From positions 28,397 through 92,396 of the forward strand of contig JACRCN010000071.1 in NCBI GenBank assembly GCA_016219005.1: a stretch of DNA of 64,000 bases. Reading direction: 5' to 3'. Position numbers and translations under genes: made by a program. The notes beneath the pieces are model-generated. The model did no database searches and was not told the origin of the DNA. It worked only from the letters and a program-made list of their open reading frames with translations. Below, one piece after another: positions 33,432 to 42,345 of this stretch (position 1 is its first letter; each line of letters opens with the position of its first letter). Origin of the DNA: Deltaproteobacteria bacterium (GTDB lineage Bacteria; Desulfobacterota; Desulfobacteria; Desulfobacterales; SpSt-501).

Positions 33432-35258
33432 ATGTCGGGCTGGCGGTTTCCTTTTAAATACAAGCTGTCTCTGTGCATTGCGATGATCGTCCTCGGCCTG
33501 TTGGGCGGGACCTTCCTGCTGATCCAGAATCTAATCGAACGCAATGTCGCGGCCGAGATTGAGCGAGATCTTGCCAGCGCCCGGCAGCTGGTTGCGCGCC
33601 TGATCGAGGAGCGGCGCCTGCACCTGGGCGAGCTCGCCCAGGGGCTGGCCGGCGATTCCCTGACCCGCACCCTGCTGACCGACAAGAGCTTGGACGGCCT
33701 GACCCGCGACGATGTCGTCGAAGCCGAAATCCTACCCAACTTCCCCCAGCTGAAGTTTTTGGCCGTGCTGGACGCGAACGGCGAAGCTCGCGGCCTGAGC
33801 GATTCGGCCAAGCGCCTCGGGCCGCGCCTGTCCGGGTACCCGGCGGTGCGAAGCAGCCTCCAAGGCCGGTCGGCGCGCGGGTTCATCCGGCACGAGGGTT
33901 CCTTTCTGCAGCTGTCGGCGATCCCGCTGCGCATAGGCCCGCTCAACGCGCGGGAGGTCATCGGCGCGGTGGTGGTGGGCGCGCCCTGGCTGATGCAGGA
34001 CCTTCAAAGCATCCGGGAGTTGAGCCAGGCGGATATTGCTTTTTTCGATGACCGGGGTATTTTCCTGTCCAGCGGGTTCCCGTTTGAAACGGAGGTCGGG
34101 AAAAGCAATGCGACCCCCGCCGCCTGGGAGAGCTTGGCGAGCCTTTCGGCCACTCAGCCGGCCACGGTGCAAGCCGGCACGGAGCGGTTCATCATGATCA
34201 AGATCGTTGAACCGCCAACCGTTTCACCCTCCTACGTGGTGGCGCGCTCCCTGGATCGTCAGCTCGAATTCCTCAACCAGGTGCGGCTCTGGCTGGTGCG
34301 GTTGGGGATCGGGGGCATTCTGCTCGGTTTTGCCGTAAGCTATGCGCTGGCCCTGGGAATCTCACGGCCCATCCGTGCTCTTCAAGCAGCGCTGCGGCGG
34401 GTGGAGTCGATCGATTTCAGCCAGGCCGTCCGCGTGAAGAGCCGGGACGAGTTCGCCCAGCTCGCCGTGGCGTTCAACCGCATGCAGGACGGGTTGATCG
34501 AACGGGAAAGGATGCGCCGGGCGCTGTTGATGGCCGAGGAGGTCCAACGCAACCTGCTCCCGGCCGGCCCGCCGCAGGTCAGGCACCTGGACGTTGCCGG
34601 GGCGAGCATTTACTGCGATGCGATCGGCGGAGACTATTACGATTTTCTCGACGGACCCGACGGCGTCGTGGGGGGCCTGCGCGTTGTCGTGGGGGACGTG
34701 TGCGGGCACGGGACGGCGGCCGCTCTGCTCATGGCGACCGTCCGGGCGCTTCTGCGCAGCCGCTCGCTCCAAACCGGGGCGATCGAACGGGTCGTCTCCG
34801 ACGTGAACCGTGAACTGACGCGGGACGTTAAGGATTCAGGCCGGTTCATGACGCTTATCGTCCTGGAAATAGACACCGGGGCGCGGCAGCTGCGGTGGGT
34901 GCGGGCCGGCCATGAGCCGGCGATCGTCTATCGCCCGGATCAGGATCGGTTCGAGGATCTGACCGGGCCGGGTCTGGCCATTGGTGTCGATGCGAACCAC
35001 GTCTATCAGCAGCAGGTTAAAAGCGTCATGGATGGTGAGATCATCGTGCTTGCCACCGATGGCCTGTGGGAGGCGCGCAGCCCGTCCGGCGGGATGTACG
35101 GCAAGGCCCGCGTGTTGGACCTCATCCGCCGCCATGCGGCCATGCCGGCTGAGGGCATTATGCAAGCCGTTTTCACCGACCTGAAGGGTTTTCAGGAAGT
35201 CGGCGAATTCGAGGATGATGCGACCCTGGTCGTCGTCAAGGTCGATCTGGCGGGCTGA
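33432..35258 (+). CDS. membrane sensor PP2C (SpoIIE-type) phosphatase with HAMP domain
   Basis: A 608-residue protein. It has a membrane helix (about 13-32), a periplasmic Cache-like sensor (about 35-285), a second helix (about 292-315), a HAMP domain (about 315-370; RPIRALQAALRRVE, DEFAQLAVAFNRM) and a SpoIIE/PP2C domain with GGDYYDF, VVGDVCGHGTAAALLM and EDDATLVVVKV. It would dephosphorylate a cytoplasmic target, typically an anti-sigma antagonist, in response to an outside signal. The ATG at 33432 follows the cupredoxin stop by one base; an in-frame ATG at 33420 is an alternative. Confidence 0.9.
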   Translation: MSGWRFPFKYKLSLCIAMIVLGLLGGTFLLIQNLIERNVAAEIERDLASARQLVARLIEERRLHLGELAQGLAGDSLTRTLLTDKSLDGLTRDDVVEAEILPNFPQLKFLAVLDANGEARGLSDSAKRLGPRLSGYPAVRSSLQGRSARGFIRHEGSFLQLSAIPLRIGPLNAREVIGAVVVGAPWLMQDLQSIRELSQADIAFFDDRGIFLSSGFPFETEVGKSNATPAAWESLASLSATQPATVQAGTERFIMIKIVEPPTVSPSYVVARSLDRQLEFLNQVRLWLVRLGIGGILLGFAVSYALALGISRPIRALQAALRRVESIDFSQAVRVKSRDEFAQLAVAFNRMQDGLIERERMRRALLMAEEVQRNLLPAGPPQVRHLDVAGASIYCDAIGGDYYDFLDGPDGVVGGLRVVVGDVCGHGTAAALLMATVRALLRSRSLQTGAIERVVSDVNRELTRDVKDSGRFMTLIVLEIDTGARQLRWVRAGHEPAIVYRPDQDRFEDLTGPGLAIGVDANHVYQQQVKSVMDGEIIVLATDGLWEARSPSGGMYGKARVLDLIRRHAAMPAEGIMQAVFTDLKGFQEVGEFEDDATLVVVKVDLAG

Positions 35259-35340
35259 GCGCAGGCGCCCGGCCGCGCGCCCCGGGGCCGGTGATCCGCG
35301 GGTTTGCGGCAGGCATAACATCTTACGGGATCATCAGCCG

Positions 35341-37209
35341 TCAGCTCGTCTCCTGCGTGCGCAGAAGCTGCGTCAGGTAGCGTTGGGCCAGAAGATCCGA
35401 GTTGACCATGCCCAACACCCGGCCCGCCTCCACCACCGGCATGGCCGAAATGCGGTTCTGCTCGAGCTCGCGCAGGATGTCCAGAATGCGTGATGCGGGG
35501 GAGGCCGAGATCACCTTGCGCGTCATGATCTTGTCCAGGCTGCCCTCGCAGATCCCTTCGGCGATGGCCCGGGTGATGTCCCAGGTGGTCACCACCCCCG
35601 CGATTCTTCCGTCCGGATCCAGGACAGCTATGATGTTGCTGCGGCTCTGAACGATCAGGCCCGCGGCCTCCGGCAGCAACGCATCGATTCTCACCGCCGG
35701 TATCGGCTCCATGACGTCCTTCGCCGTGCGTTCGCTCTCCCGGGCCGCCAGGCGGCGCACGCTGATGCGTTCGGCCGCCTGGCAGGGCAGCAGCTCGGGG
35801 CTGGATGCGAGCAGGTCAACCAACTCGGTCATGTTGTGACGGATGACCTTTTCGCGGCCGGCGCGGCCGGCCTCCAGGCGCTTTTCCGAAAGGCCGGCGA
35901 AATCCGCTGCGTGCTGCCGCAGCCATGCCTCCACCGCCTCCCGGTTGCCGAGCATGCCGTCGGGGATCCGGAGCGCTTCCGGCGTCGGTACGATCTGCTC
36001 CTGGGCGGCAAAGATGACGCCTCCGGAATTAACCAGGTAGTCATTGGCGATCATGACGCCTTTCAGGCGATAGACCACCTGCTCCATGCGGGTGCGTGCC
36101 GCCTTGCGGTTCGGGTCCGGCGAGTAGGTGTTGGCCCCCTCGACGATCAGCGACCAGGCGCCCATGCGTTCGATGCTCATGGAGCTGGGGTCCGAGGGCA
36201 GCACCCCCAGGTAGTTAAACACCGGCGCGGCCGGGATGAGGCAGAAGGCCGATTCCCGCAGCAGGTTGTCGGCCGCGGTGGAAAAGTGGGTGGAGGGCCG
36301 CTGCGCGCCGGCTTTGAGCTGCTCCTGGTAGCAGCCGCCGGTCACCGTGCCGTACTTCTGCCAGAGCGCGAACAGTTCCTCCACGCGCAGCCCGGAGGTG
36401 TCGAAAAGGTAGCCCTCCCGGTCGCTGATGCCGATGACCCGGGCGGACGGCAGCCGTTCGTGCAGGATGCGGGCGGCGTGAGCGCCGACGGCCCCGAAGC
36501 CCTGGATGATGACGGTGAGTTCCTGCGGTGCCGGCATCCGCAGCCGGGAAAACTGCGGCAAAACGGTGAGGCGGGGCATGATCTCCAGCAGCCGCTCCAG
36601 GGCGATGACCACCCCGCCCGCCGCCGCTCCCAGCTCGTCGATGCGGTTGCCGCCCATTTCCGCAGGCTTGGACACGGCGCCGTCCAGGCCGTTTTCGATG
36701 GCGATGGTTTTCATGTCGGCGTCGTTGGAACCGACGTCCGGCCCCGGCACATAGATGTCTCGATAGCGGCGGATCAGCCGGGCAAACCGGCGGATCACCT
36801 CCGTGTGCGCTTCCGGCGACAGGTTTGCGGCGGCTACGATGCCGGCCTTGCCCCCGCCGAACGGCAGGTTGGCCGCGGCGTTCTTGAGGGTCATCCCGCG
36901 GGCGAGGTTGTGAACATCGGCTGGGGTGATGTCGGGCAGCATCCGAATGCCGCCCATGGAGGGCGAGCCCATGGCCAGATTGTCCACCACCAGGTAGCCG
37001 CCGATTTCGAGCGCCGGATCCTCGTCCCACATGCAGGCGACCAGCTTGGGGCCGAGTTTGTCGCAGTTGATGCCCATTTTCGCGAGCAGGTGCTCGTCCC
37101 GGTAGCCCAACACCAGGTGGCATCGGCCCTCCCGGCGCCGTGTGCGCTGCCGCAGGACTGCTTCGGGAACCAGGTCGCACAGGTAGGTGTTCATCGTCTT
37201 CGGCATCAT
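35341..37209 (-). CDS. glutamate dehydrogenase-type amino acid dehydrogenase with C-terminal CBS pair
   Basis: A 622-residue protein. Residues 1 to about 490 form a Glu/Leu/Phe/Val dehydrogenase: GGIRMLPDITPADVHNLA, catalytic lysine in LPFGGGKAGI (about 121), GPDVGSNDADM, and a Rossmann domain with IIQGFGAVGAHAARIL. The C-terminal part (about 500-622) has two CBS motifs (AKDVMEPIPAVRID, IIAVLDPDGRIAGVVTTWDI; KIMTRKVISASP, ISAMPVVEAGRVLGMV) that usually bind adenine nucleotides. This predicts deamination under energy-state control. ATG 37209 has GGAGG upstream; ATG 37206 is an alternative. Confidence 0.9.
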   Translation of the reverse strand: MMPKTMNTYLCDLVPEAVLRQRTRRREGRCHLVLGYRDEHLLAKMGINCDKLGPKLVACMWDEDPALEIGGYLVVDNLAMGSPSMGGIRMLPDITPADVHNLARGMTLKNAAANLPFGGGKAGIVAAANLSPEAHTEVIRRFARLIRRYRDIYVPGPDVGSNDADMKTIAIENGLDGAVSKPAEMGGNRIDELGAAAGGVVIALERLLEIMPRLTVLPQFSRLRMPAPQELTVIIQGFGAVGAHAARILHERLPSARVIGISDREGYLFDTSGLRVEELFALWQKYGTVTGGCYQEQLKAGAQRPSTHFSTAADNLLRESAFCLIPAAPVFNYLGVLPSDPSSMSIERMGAWSLIVEGANTYSPDPNRKAARTRMEQVVYRLKGVMIANDYLVNSGGVIFAAQEQIVPTPEALRIPDGMLGNREAVEAWLRQHAADFAGLSEKRLEAGRAGREKVIRHNMTELVDLLASSPELLPCQAAERISVRRLAARESERTAKDVMEPIPAVRIDALLPEAAGLIVQSRSNIIAVLDPDGRIAGVVTTWDITRAIAEGICEGSLDKIMTRKVISASPASRILDILRELEQNRISAMPVVEAGRVLGMVNSDLLAQRYLTQLLRTQETS

Positions 37210-37270
37210 GGCTCGGAATCCTCCTTGCTTTATTCGCGCCGGCGGAAGCCAATGGCAGCGGGGGCAAACC

Positions 37271-37303
37271 AAAAAACCCCGCTCGCATGCGAGACGGGGT
37301 TTT
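37271..37303 (-). terminator. Rho-independent terminator after motAB
   Basis: On the minus strand AAAACCCCGTCTCGC pairs with GCGAGCGGGGTTTT around a short loop and runs into T. It lies about 100 bases after the motB stop and just before the dehydrogenase start, insulating the two units. Confidence 0.8.
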
Positions 37304-37405
37304 CGTCGTCTGACACCATGGCAGTCCTGCCTCGGGGTGGGTTCGGATGTCGATGGTGACAATCGAGGTCAATCTAACGGTAAAGCAGGGCGAAAGTCAA
37401 CCGGG

Positions 37406-38293
37406 TCAACTGCGGCCGACGACGACTGGCTTCTGGATCAGCGGGGCTGCGGCCGGGGCGATGGTTTTGGGCTCGCCGCTCAGCGAGGTCGAAAAGGCCA
37501 CCAGGATCGTGACGCGTCGGTTGGAATAGTCCAGCGGCTTGTCCGGGTTTTTCAGGCGCCGGTCGGCATACCCGTTGACGCTGGTGATTTGCCGCTCGCG
37601 TATGCCGCCCTCCTCGATCACCCGGCGCGCGGAGTTGGCGCGATCGGTGCTGAGGTCCCAGTTGTTGTACCCGGCCCGAGTGTAAGGCCGGCTGTCGGTG
37701 TGGCCTTCGATGACGACGTCGTTCGGGAAGGTGCCGATGCGGGAGGCGATCAGCCTGAGCAGCTGCATGGCATCCGGCTTGAGCCGGGCGCTGCCGATGT
37801 CGAAGAAGAGCCCCTCGGCCTGCTCGATCAGCTCGATCCGCAGACCGTCTTTGGTGATCTTGATCTCAATCTGGTCCTTGAACTTGCTCAGGTCGGGGAT
37901 GGCGGCGATCATCTGCATCAGCCGCTCGCCTTCCTGACGGAGCTTTTCCACCTCCGCCTGCTGGGGCGGGGACGCCGTTCCGGTGGGCTGGGGCGGCTGT
38001 CGTGTGGGCATCGGCGGTTGCGTCGGTTGAGCGTCGGCGAAGGGTCTTATCGAGGTGGCGCTGTTCATCACGCCGGAGGAGGTCTTGTTCATGGCCCCCG
38101 GGTCCCTGAAATAGTCGGCCACGGAGGCGCGGACGGTCACGTTATTGGCGACGATCCACAGCACGATGAAGAGCGCCATCATGGCCGTGACAAAATCGGC
38201 GTACGCCACCTTCCATGCTCCGCCGTGATGCCCCCCGTGCCCGCCTCTTTTGTTGACCTTCTTGATAATCGTGATTTTTTCGCCGTCGCTCAC
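37406..38293 (-). CDS. motB: flagellar stator protein MotB
   Basis: A 295-residue protein. A cytoplasmic N-terminus leads into a single membrane helix with the proton-accepting Asp (YADFVTAMMALFIVLWIV, about D33), a plug/linker with Pro/Gln-rich stretch, and a C-terminal OmpA peptidoglycan-binding domain (IEGHTDSRPY, NNWDLSTDRANSARRV, NRRVTILV). The GTG start at 38293 overlaps the motA stop (GTGA) and has GAGAAG upstream. It anchors the stator to the cell wall. Confidence 0.93.
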   Translation of the reverse strand: MSDGEKITIIKKVNKRGGHGGHHGGAWKVAYADFVTAMMALFIVLWIVANNVTVRASVADYFRDPGAMNKTSSGVMNSATSIRPFADAQPTQPPMPTRQPPQPTGTASPPQQAEVEKLRQEGERLMQMIAAIPDLSKFKDQIEIKITKDGLRIELIEQAEGLFFDIGSARLKPDAMQLLRLIASRIGTFPNDVVIEGHTDSRPYTRAGYNNWDLSTDRANSARRVIEEGGIRERQITSVNGYADRRLKNPDKPLDYSNRRVTILVAFSTSLSGEPKTIAPAAAPLIQKPVVVGRS

Positions 38294-39144
38294 TTCTTCT
38301 CCTTCACGTGGGTTTCCATTTCCGAGAATTCCGGCCGGGTCTCCGTCGGAATGCTGCGTCGTGCGAACTCCACGCAAACCAGCGGGCTGAACCCTCGGGC
38401 GAAGGCAGCGATGGCGGCCTTGACGACTTCGAACACCTGCATTTCCGTTTCGCCGGCGATCTCAAGATTACACGCCAGGGGCGAGATGAACCCATAGCAC
38501 ATCCAAATCCCCAGGAAGGTCCCCACCAGGGCGGCCGCGACCTTCTTGCCGATCTCACCCGCGGGACCGTCGATCGCCTGCATGGTGATGACGATGCCTA
38601 GGACCGCCGCCACGATCCCCAGACCGGGCATGGTGTCGCCGATTTTCGCGAGGACGGCGGCCGGTTTCCTCATGTCGTCGTGCTGGGTGTCGATGTCCCC
38701 TTCCATGAGGGCTTCCAGGTCATGGGAGGCGATGCCGCCGATGATGACCATGCGGAAGGTGTCGGTCATGAAGGAGATCAGCGCCTTCTGGGAGAGAACG
38801 TCGGCATATTTCGAAAAAATCGAGCTTTCCGCCGGGGTTTCGATGTGTTTTTCCAGCGCTATCAGCCCTTCCTTCTGGGCCATATAGAGCAGTTCGTACA
38901 TGAGTTTCAGGACAGCGAGGTAGGTGACCTTGGTAACGGTTGAACCCTTCAGGGCGGCGATGGATCTATGAAGCAGGCTCTGGAGGACGTTTTTCGGCGC
39001 CGATGCGAGGAGTGCGCCCAGGCCCGCCCCGCCGATAATCATGAATTCGGCGGGCTGGATCAGGACCAGGAACGGCCCGCCCGCCTCCCAGAACCCTCCG
39101 AGGACCGATACGATGACAACTGCAAACCCTATGATGATAAACAC
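38290..39144 (-). CDS. motA: flagellar stator protein MotA
   Basis: A 284-residue membrane protein with four helices and a large cytoplasmic loop. It begins VFIIIGFAVVIVSVLGGFW, has PAEFMIIGGAGLGALLAS, and the two C-terminal helices contain PGLGIVAAVLGIVITMQAIDGPAGEIGKKVAAALVGTFLGIW, the proton-channel region. The GTG at 39144 follows AGGGG and yields the typical MotA start. It forms the 5:2 stator with MotB and is driven by a FliA-type promoter about 150 bases upstream. Confidence 0.93.
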   Translation of the reverse strand: MFIIIGFAVVIVSVLGGFWEAGGPFLVLIQPAEFMIIGGAGLGALLASAPKNVLQSLLHRSIAALKGSTVTKVTYLAVLKLMYELLYMAQKEGLIALEKHIETPAESSIFSKYADVLSQKALISFMTDTFRMVIIGGIASHDLEALMEGDIDTQHDDMRKPAAVLAKIGDTMPGLGIVAAVLGIVITMQAIDGPAGEIGKKVAAALVGTFLGIWMCYGFISPLACNLEIAGETEMQVFEVVKAAIAAFARGFSPLVCVEFARRSIPTETRPEFSEMETHVKEKK

Positions 39145-39290
39145 TGGAAACCCCTGAAGTGATGGACTTTTTACCCCCTCAACCGGCGGCCTCGCGCGCG
39201 GCTGCAAATGCCATGTCGGGAGAGCAAACCTGTTCCCGCTCCCCAGGCCTATCAGGGCGCGGTTGTGTCTGAAAATGATCTGCTACTTTT

Positions 39291-39317
39291 ATATCGGTAG
39301 TTAGGCCTTAAACTTTA
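39291..39317 (-). promoter_or_regulatory. FliA (sigma-28) promoter for motAB
   Basis: On the minus strand TAAAGTTT (39317-39310), 11 bases, then ACCGATAT (39298-39291). This matches the FliA consensus TAAAGTTT-N11-GCCGATAA at 14 of 16 positions with exact spacing. It explains expression of motAB with the late flagellar regulon. The rest of 39145-39518 holds no gene I can support. Confidence 0.82.
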
Positions 39318-39518
39318 ATGTTTATTGGCAGCGGTGGGGTTGCTCCAGCCGAGGGGCTGGGATAAGGAAGGCAGATAAGAGTGGAGCGCAGTGCAGATGG
39401 ACAAACATGCCTGCTATTACATATGGACTATCGTGTGGCGGCGACGGTCCGAAGCCGGTCGGGGAGAGCAGCGGTCGTGTACCCCGGCTGAGCCGCCGGG
39501 GACCTTCCTGATCGGGCG

Positions 39519-39974
39519 CTAGGCGGGCCTGGCCGAAAAGGGGGCCCCGATGATTTCGATCGGGTCATTGCATCGAATGGCACCCTCTTCGAGCACCCGG
39601 GCAAAGACCCCCTCGCGCGGCATGATGCAGTCACCGGCCTTGTAATAGATCGCGCAGCGGTTGTGGCACTCCTTGCCGATCTGGGTGATTTCCACAACCG
39701 CCTTTTCGCCAAGGCGGACGCGGGTGCCGATGGGAAGGGTTTTCCAATCGATTCCGACGGTCGCGATGTTCTCGGCAAAGTCGCCGAAGCCGACATCGAG
39801 CCCCTGTTCGCGGGCCAAATCGATGCTTTCGGAGGATAGAAAACTCACTTGGCGGTGCCACGGGCCGGCGTGGGCGTCGCCCGCAAGGCCGTGGTCTTTC
39901 GACAGGAATGCCTCTGCTACCGGAGTTTTTTGGGTTCCCTTTTTCTTGCTCACCGCAATGGATACAATTTTCAT
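39519..39974 (-). CDS. MOSC domain protein
   Basis: A 151-residue MOSC domain (molybdenum cofactor sulfurase C-terminal type): HGLAGDAHAGPWHRQVSFLS, FGDFAENIATVGIDW, GECHN-like segment QIGKECHNRCAIYYKAGDCIMPREGVFARV with the conserved Cys. Small stand-alone MOSC proteins handle Mo-cofactor sulfur chemistry. No strong ribosome site is visible; the start at 39974 (MKIVSIAVS) gives the usual N-terminus, and an in-frame ATG lies four codons upstream. Confidence 0.88.
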   Translation of the reverse strand: MKIVSIAVSKKKGTQKTPVAEAFLSKDHGLAGDAHAGPWHRQVSFLSSESIDLAREQGLDVGFGDFAENIATVGIDWKTLPIGTRVRLGEKAVVEITQIGKECHNRCAIYYKAGDCIMPREGVFARVLEEGAIRCNDPIEIIGAPFSARPA

Positions 39975-40042
39975 GCGAGATACCATAAGAGATTAAGAGA
40001 TAAGGTTCAAGGGTAAACAAAGCGATGCAGCCGCTATACGTT

Positions 40043-40663
40043 TCATTCCTTGCCGATCAAATAAATCCCGTACGTCGCCCTCAGGTTCGGCAGAAAGGCG
40101 ATGATGCGGCCGTAGCGATCCTGGGAGTGGGTGTTGATTGCAACCTCATCGAGCACCCGCAGCCCCACCTCATGGACGAACTTCCGGAAATCTTTCAAGG
40201 TAATCACCCGGATGTTGGGTGTTTCGTACCACTGGTAGGGGAGTCGGCGGGAGACCGGGGCGTACCCGCTGAAGGTCACCTGCAGCCGGATGCCCCAGTG
40301 GCTGAAGTTCGGGAAGCTCACGATGCCCTTGTGGCCGATGCGCAGCATGGAGCGGATCAGGGCCGCCGGCTCGTAGACCTGCTGCAGGGTCTGGCTCAGG
40401 ATGACGTAGTCGAAGGCGTTGTCGGGATAGTCGAGGACCTCCTGGCTGATGTCGCCCTGCAGGACCGACAGCCCTTTCTCGATGCCGCGGGCGACTTTCT
40501 GCTCGTTGTGCTCGATGCCGGTTCCGGTCACACCCTTGCGGGCGATCAGGTGCTGCAGCAGGTCGCCCTCCCCGCAGCCCAGGTCCAGCACCCGCGAGCC
40601 GGGTTCGATCCAGGAGGCGATGAGTTGCAGGTCGTAGCGGATGAGGTCATGCGGCGAATTCAT
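40043..40663 (-). CDS. metW: methionine biosynthesis protein MetW
   Basis: A 206-residue class I methyltransferase-fold protein: RYDLQLIASWIEPGSRVLDLGCGEGDLLQHL (SAM-binding motif I), VILSQTLQQVYEP, FPNFSHWGIRLQV and PYQWYETPNIRVITLKDF, all characteristic of MetW. It overlaps the end of metX by 17 bases. MetW partners MetX and is needed for homoserine acetylation in known cases. Confidence 0.93.
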   Translation of the reverse strand: MNSPHDLIRYDLQLIASWIEPGSRVLDLGCGEGDLLQHLIARKGVTGTGIEHNEQKVARGIEKGLSVLQGDISQEVLDYPDNAFDYVILSQTLQQVYEPAALIRSMLRIGHKGIVSFPNFSHWGIRLQVTFSGYAPVSRRLPYQWYETPNIRVITLKDFRKFVHEVGLRVLDEVAINTHSQDRYGRIIAFLPNLRATYGIYLIGKE

Positions 40664-41819
40664 CGTGCACCCGCTCCAGGAATCCGTGGATCAGCGTCTT
40701 CAGGCGTTCGCCGGGGATCAGAAACGCGTCGTGGCCCCATTCGGCCTCGATTTCACAGAAACTCACATCCCGACCGCTTTTTTTCAGGGCGTTCACGATA
40801 TTCCTGGCCTGGTAGGTCGGGTAAAGCCAGTCCGAGGTGAAGGAGATCACCAGAAATTTGGCCTGCGCCTTGGAACAGGCTTTGACCGCAGACCCGTCCC
40901 CGTGCTGCTTGCCCAGGTCGAAGTAGTCCGCCGCCTTGGTGATGTAGAGAAACGAGTTTGCATCGAAGCGCTCCACGAATTTCGTCCCCTGGTAGCGCAG
41001 GTAGCTCTCCACCTGGAAGTCGGCGTCGAAGTTGAAGGAGAAATCGCTCTTGTCCTGCAGCCGGCGGCCGAACTTCAGGCGCATGGACTCATCGGAGAGA
41101 TACGTGATGTGAGCGATCATCCGCGCCACCGCCAGGCCAAGGCGCGGTTTCTCACCGCCGTAATAGTTGCCGTGATCCCAGTGCGGGTCCGCCATGATCG
41201 ACTGCCGGGCGACCTCGTTGAAGGCGATGGCCAGCGCCGAGTGCCGCATGGTGGTGGCCAGGGGGATGGCGGAAAAGACCGTCTGCGGGTAACGCACGCT
41301 CCACTCCAGCACCTGCATGCCGCCGATGGAGCCGCCGACCACGCACAGGAGCTTCTCGATTCCCAGGTGGTCGATGAGGGCCTTCTGTGCTGCGACCATG
41401 TCGCCGATGGTGACCACCGGGAAGTCCAGGCCGTAAGCCCGGCCGGTGGCGGGGTTGGGGCTGGAAGGCCCGGTCGATCCCATGCAGCTGCCGATGACGT
41501 TGGCGCAGACGACGAAATACGTGGCAGTGTCGATGCCTTTGCCGGGACCCACCATGCAGTCCCACCACCCGGGCTTCTCATCGGCCGGTGTATAGTAGCC
41601 GGCCACGTGGGAATCCCCCGAGAGGGCGTGCAAGACCAGCACCGCGTTCCTCCGGTCCGGGGCCAGGCTGCCGTAGGTTTCGTAGGCGATGGTCACCGGC
41701 CCGAGCCGGGCGCCACTTTCGAGCTCCATCGCGTTCGGCGGCGCAGCGAAGGTGAAGTGCTTCTTTTCGACGATGCCGACGGAGACTCGCTCACGGTCGT
41801 GTTCGATGTATTCGCTCAT
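40647..41819 (-). CDS. metX: homoserine O-acetyltransferase
   Basis: A 390-residue alpha/beta hydrolase fold enzyme that transfers acetyl from acetyl-CoA to L-homoserine in methionine synthesis. The nucleophile elbow GGSIGGMQ carries the Ser, and TSDWLYP and EWGHDAFL carry the Asp and His of the triad. NVIGSCMGSTGP is a family segment. It precedes metW, which overlaps its end, and follows an XRE regulator 43 bases upstream. Confidence 0.95.
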   Translation of the reverse strand: MSEYIEHDRERVSVGIVEKKHFTFAAPPNAMELESGARLGPVTIAYETYGSLAPDRRNAVLVLHALSGDSHVAGYYTPADEKPGWWDCMVGPGKGIDTATYFVVCANVIGSCMGSTGPSSPNPATGRAYGLDFPVVTIGDMVAAQKALIDHLGIEKLLCVVGGSIGGMQVLEWSVRYPQTVFSAIPLATTMRHSALAIAFNEVARQSIMADPHWDHGNYYGGEKPRLGLAVARMIAHITYLSDESMRLKFGRRLQDKSDFSFNFDADFQVESYLRYQGTKFVERFDANSFLYITKAADYFDLGKQHGDGSAVKACSKAQAKFLVISFTSDWLYPTYQARNIVNALKKSGRDVSFCEIEAEWGHDAFLIPGERLKTLIHGFLERVHDEFAA

Positions 41820-41862
41820 TGTTTGGCTCGATCTCGAAACCGCGGATGGATCGGGGGGATGA

Positions 41863-42240
41863 TCAATTCGAGACGCAGGCCGCGAACATCTCGCAGTCCC
41901 GGCAGATCAGCATCTTATCGTCCCAGGTCTTTCGAACCGTGCCGTCGCAGTGGGTCCCGTTGACGAACCAGCAGATTTCGCCGCAGCGGAACTCCCAGGC
42001 CGGGCAGTTGGCCTTGCGCTCTTCGGAACAGCCCATGACATCCCAGCAGGGCCTGCGGTCGTCGACGGGCCTCAGCCGAAAGGCCAGAAAGTACATCTGA
42101 CGCGCGACGGCCGGCGGCACCGTCCGCCATCCCTGCTCGTAGCTGTGGACGGCCTTGAGCGACACGGCCAGAAGCTGAGCCATCTGCCGTTGGTTTTTCC
42201 CAAGCTTTTTCCTCAACCGCTTGAATTCCTGGCTGTCCAT
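41863..42240 (-). CDS. XRE-family helix-turn-helix protein with C-terminal two-CW cysteine-rich domain
   Basis: A 125-residue protein. Residues 1-55 form a Cro/CI-type helix-turn-helix (FKRLRKKLGKNQRQMAQLLAVSLKAVHSYEQGWRTVP). The C-terminal part is cysteine-rich: CWDVMGC...NCPAW...CGEICWFVNGTHC and CRDCEMFAAC, matching the two-CW pattern and able to bind a metal or iron-sulfur cluster. It may sense metal or redox state and control the metXW genes that follow. The start at 42240 has GGGAG upstream. Confidence 0.82.
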   Translation of the reverse strand: MDSQEFKRLRKKLGKNQRQMAQLLAVSLKAVHSYEQGWRTVPPAVARQMYFLAFRLRPVDDRRPCWDVMGCSEERKANCPAWEFRCGEICWFVNGTHCDGTVRKTWDDKMLICRDCEMFAACVSN

Positions 42241-42345
42241 CGGTGCTCCCTCACGGGTATCATCGGTTGCGCCACGCATGCTGGCGCCGCCATATTCCTA
42301 CATGGTGGTAGCGCTGTCAATCCAAAAAATGGATCAAGCGCCATT

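Noticed and set aside
35836..37359. A 507-codon plus-strand frame opposite the dehydrogenase
   Set aside because: Antisense shadow; low-complexity composition and no motifs.
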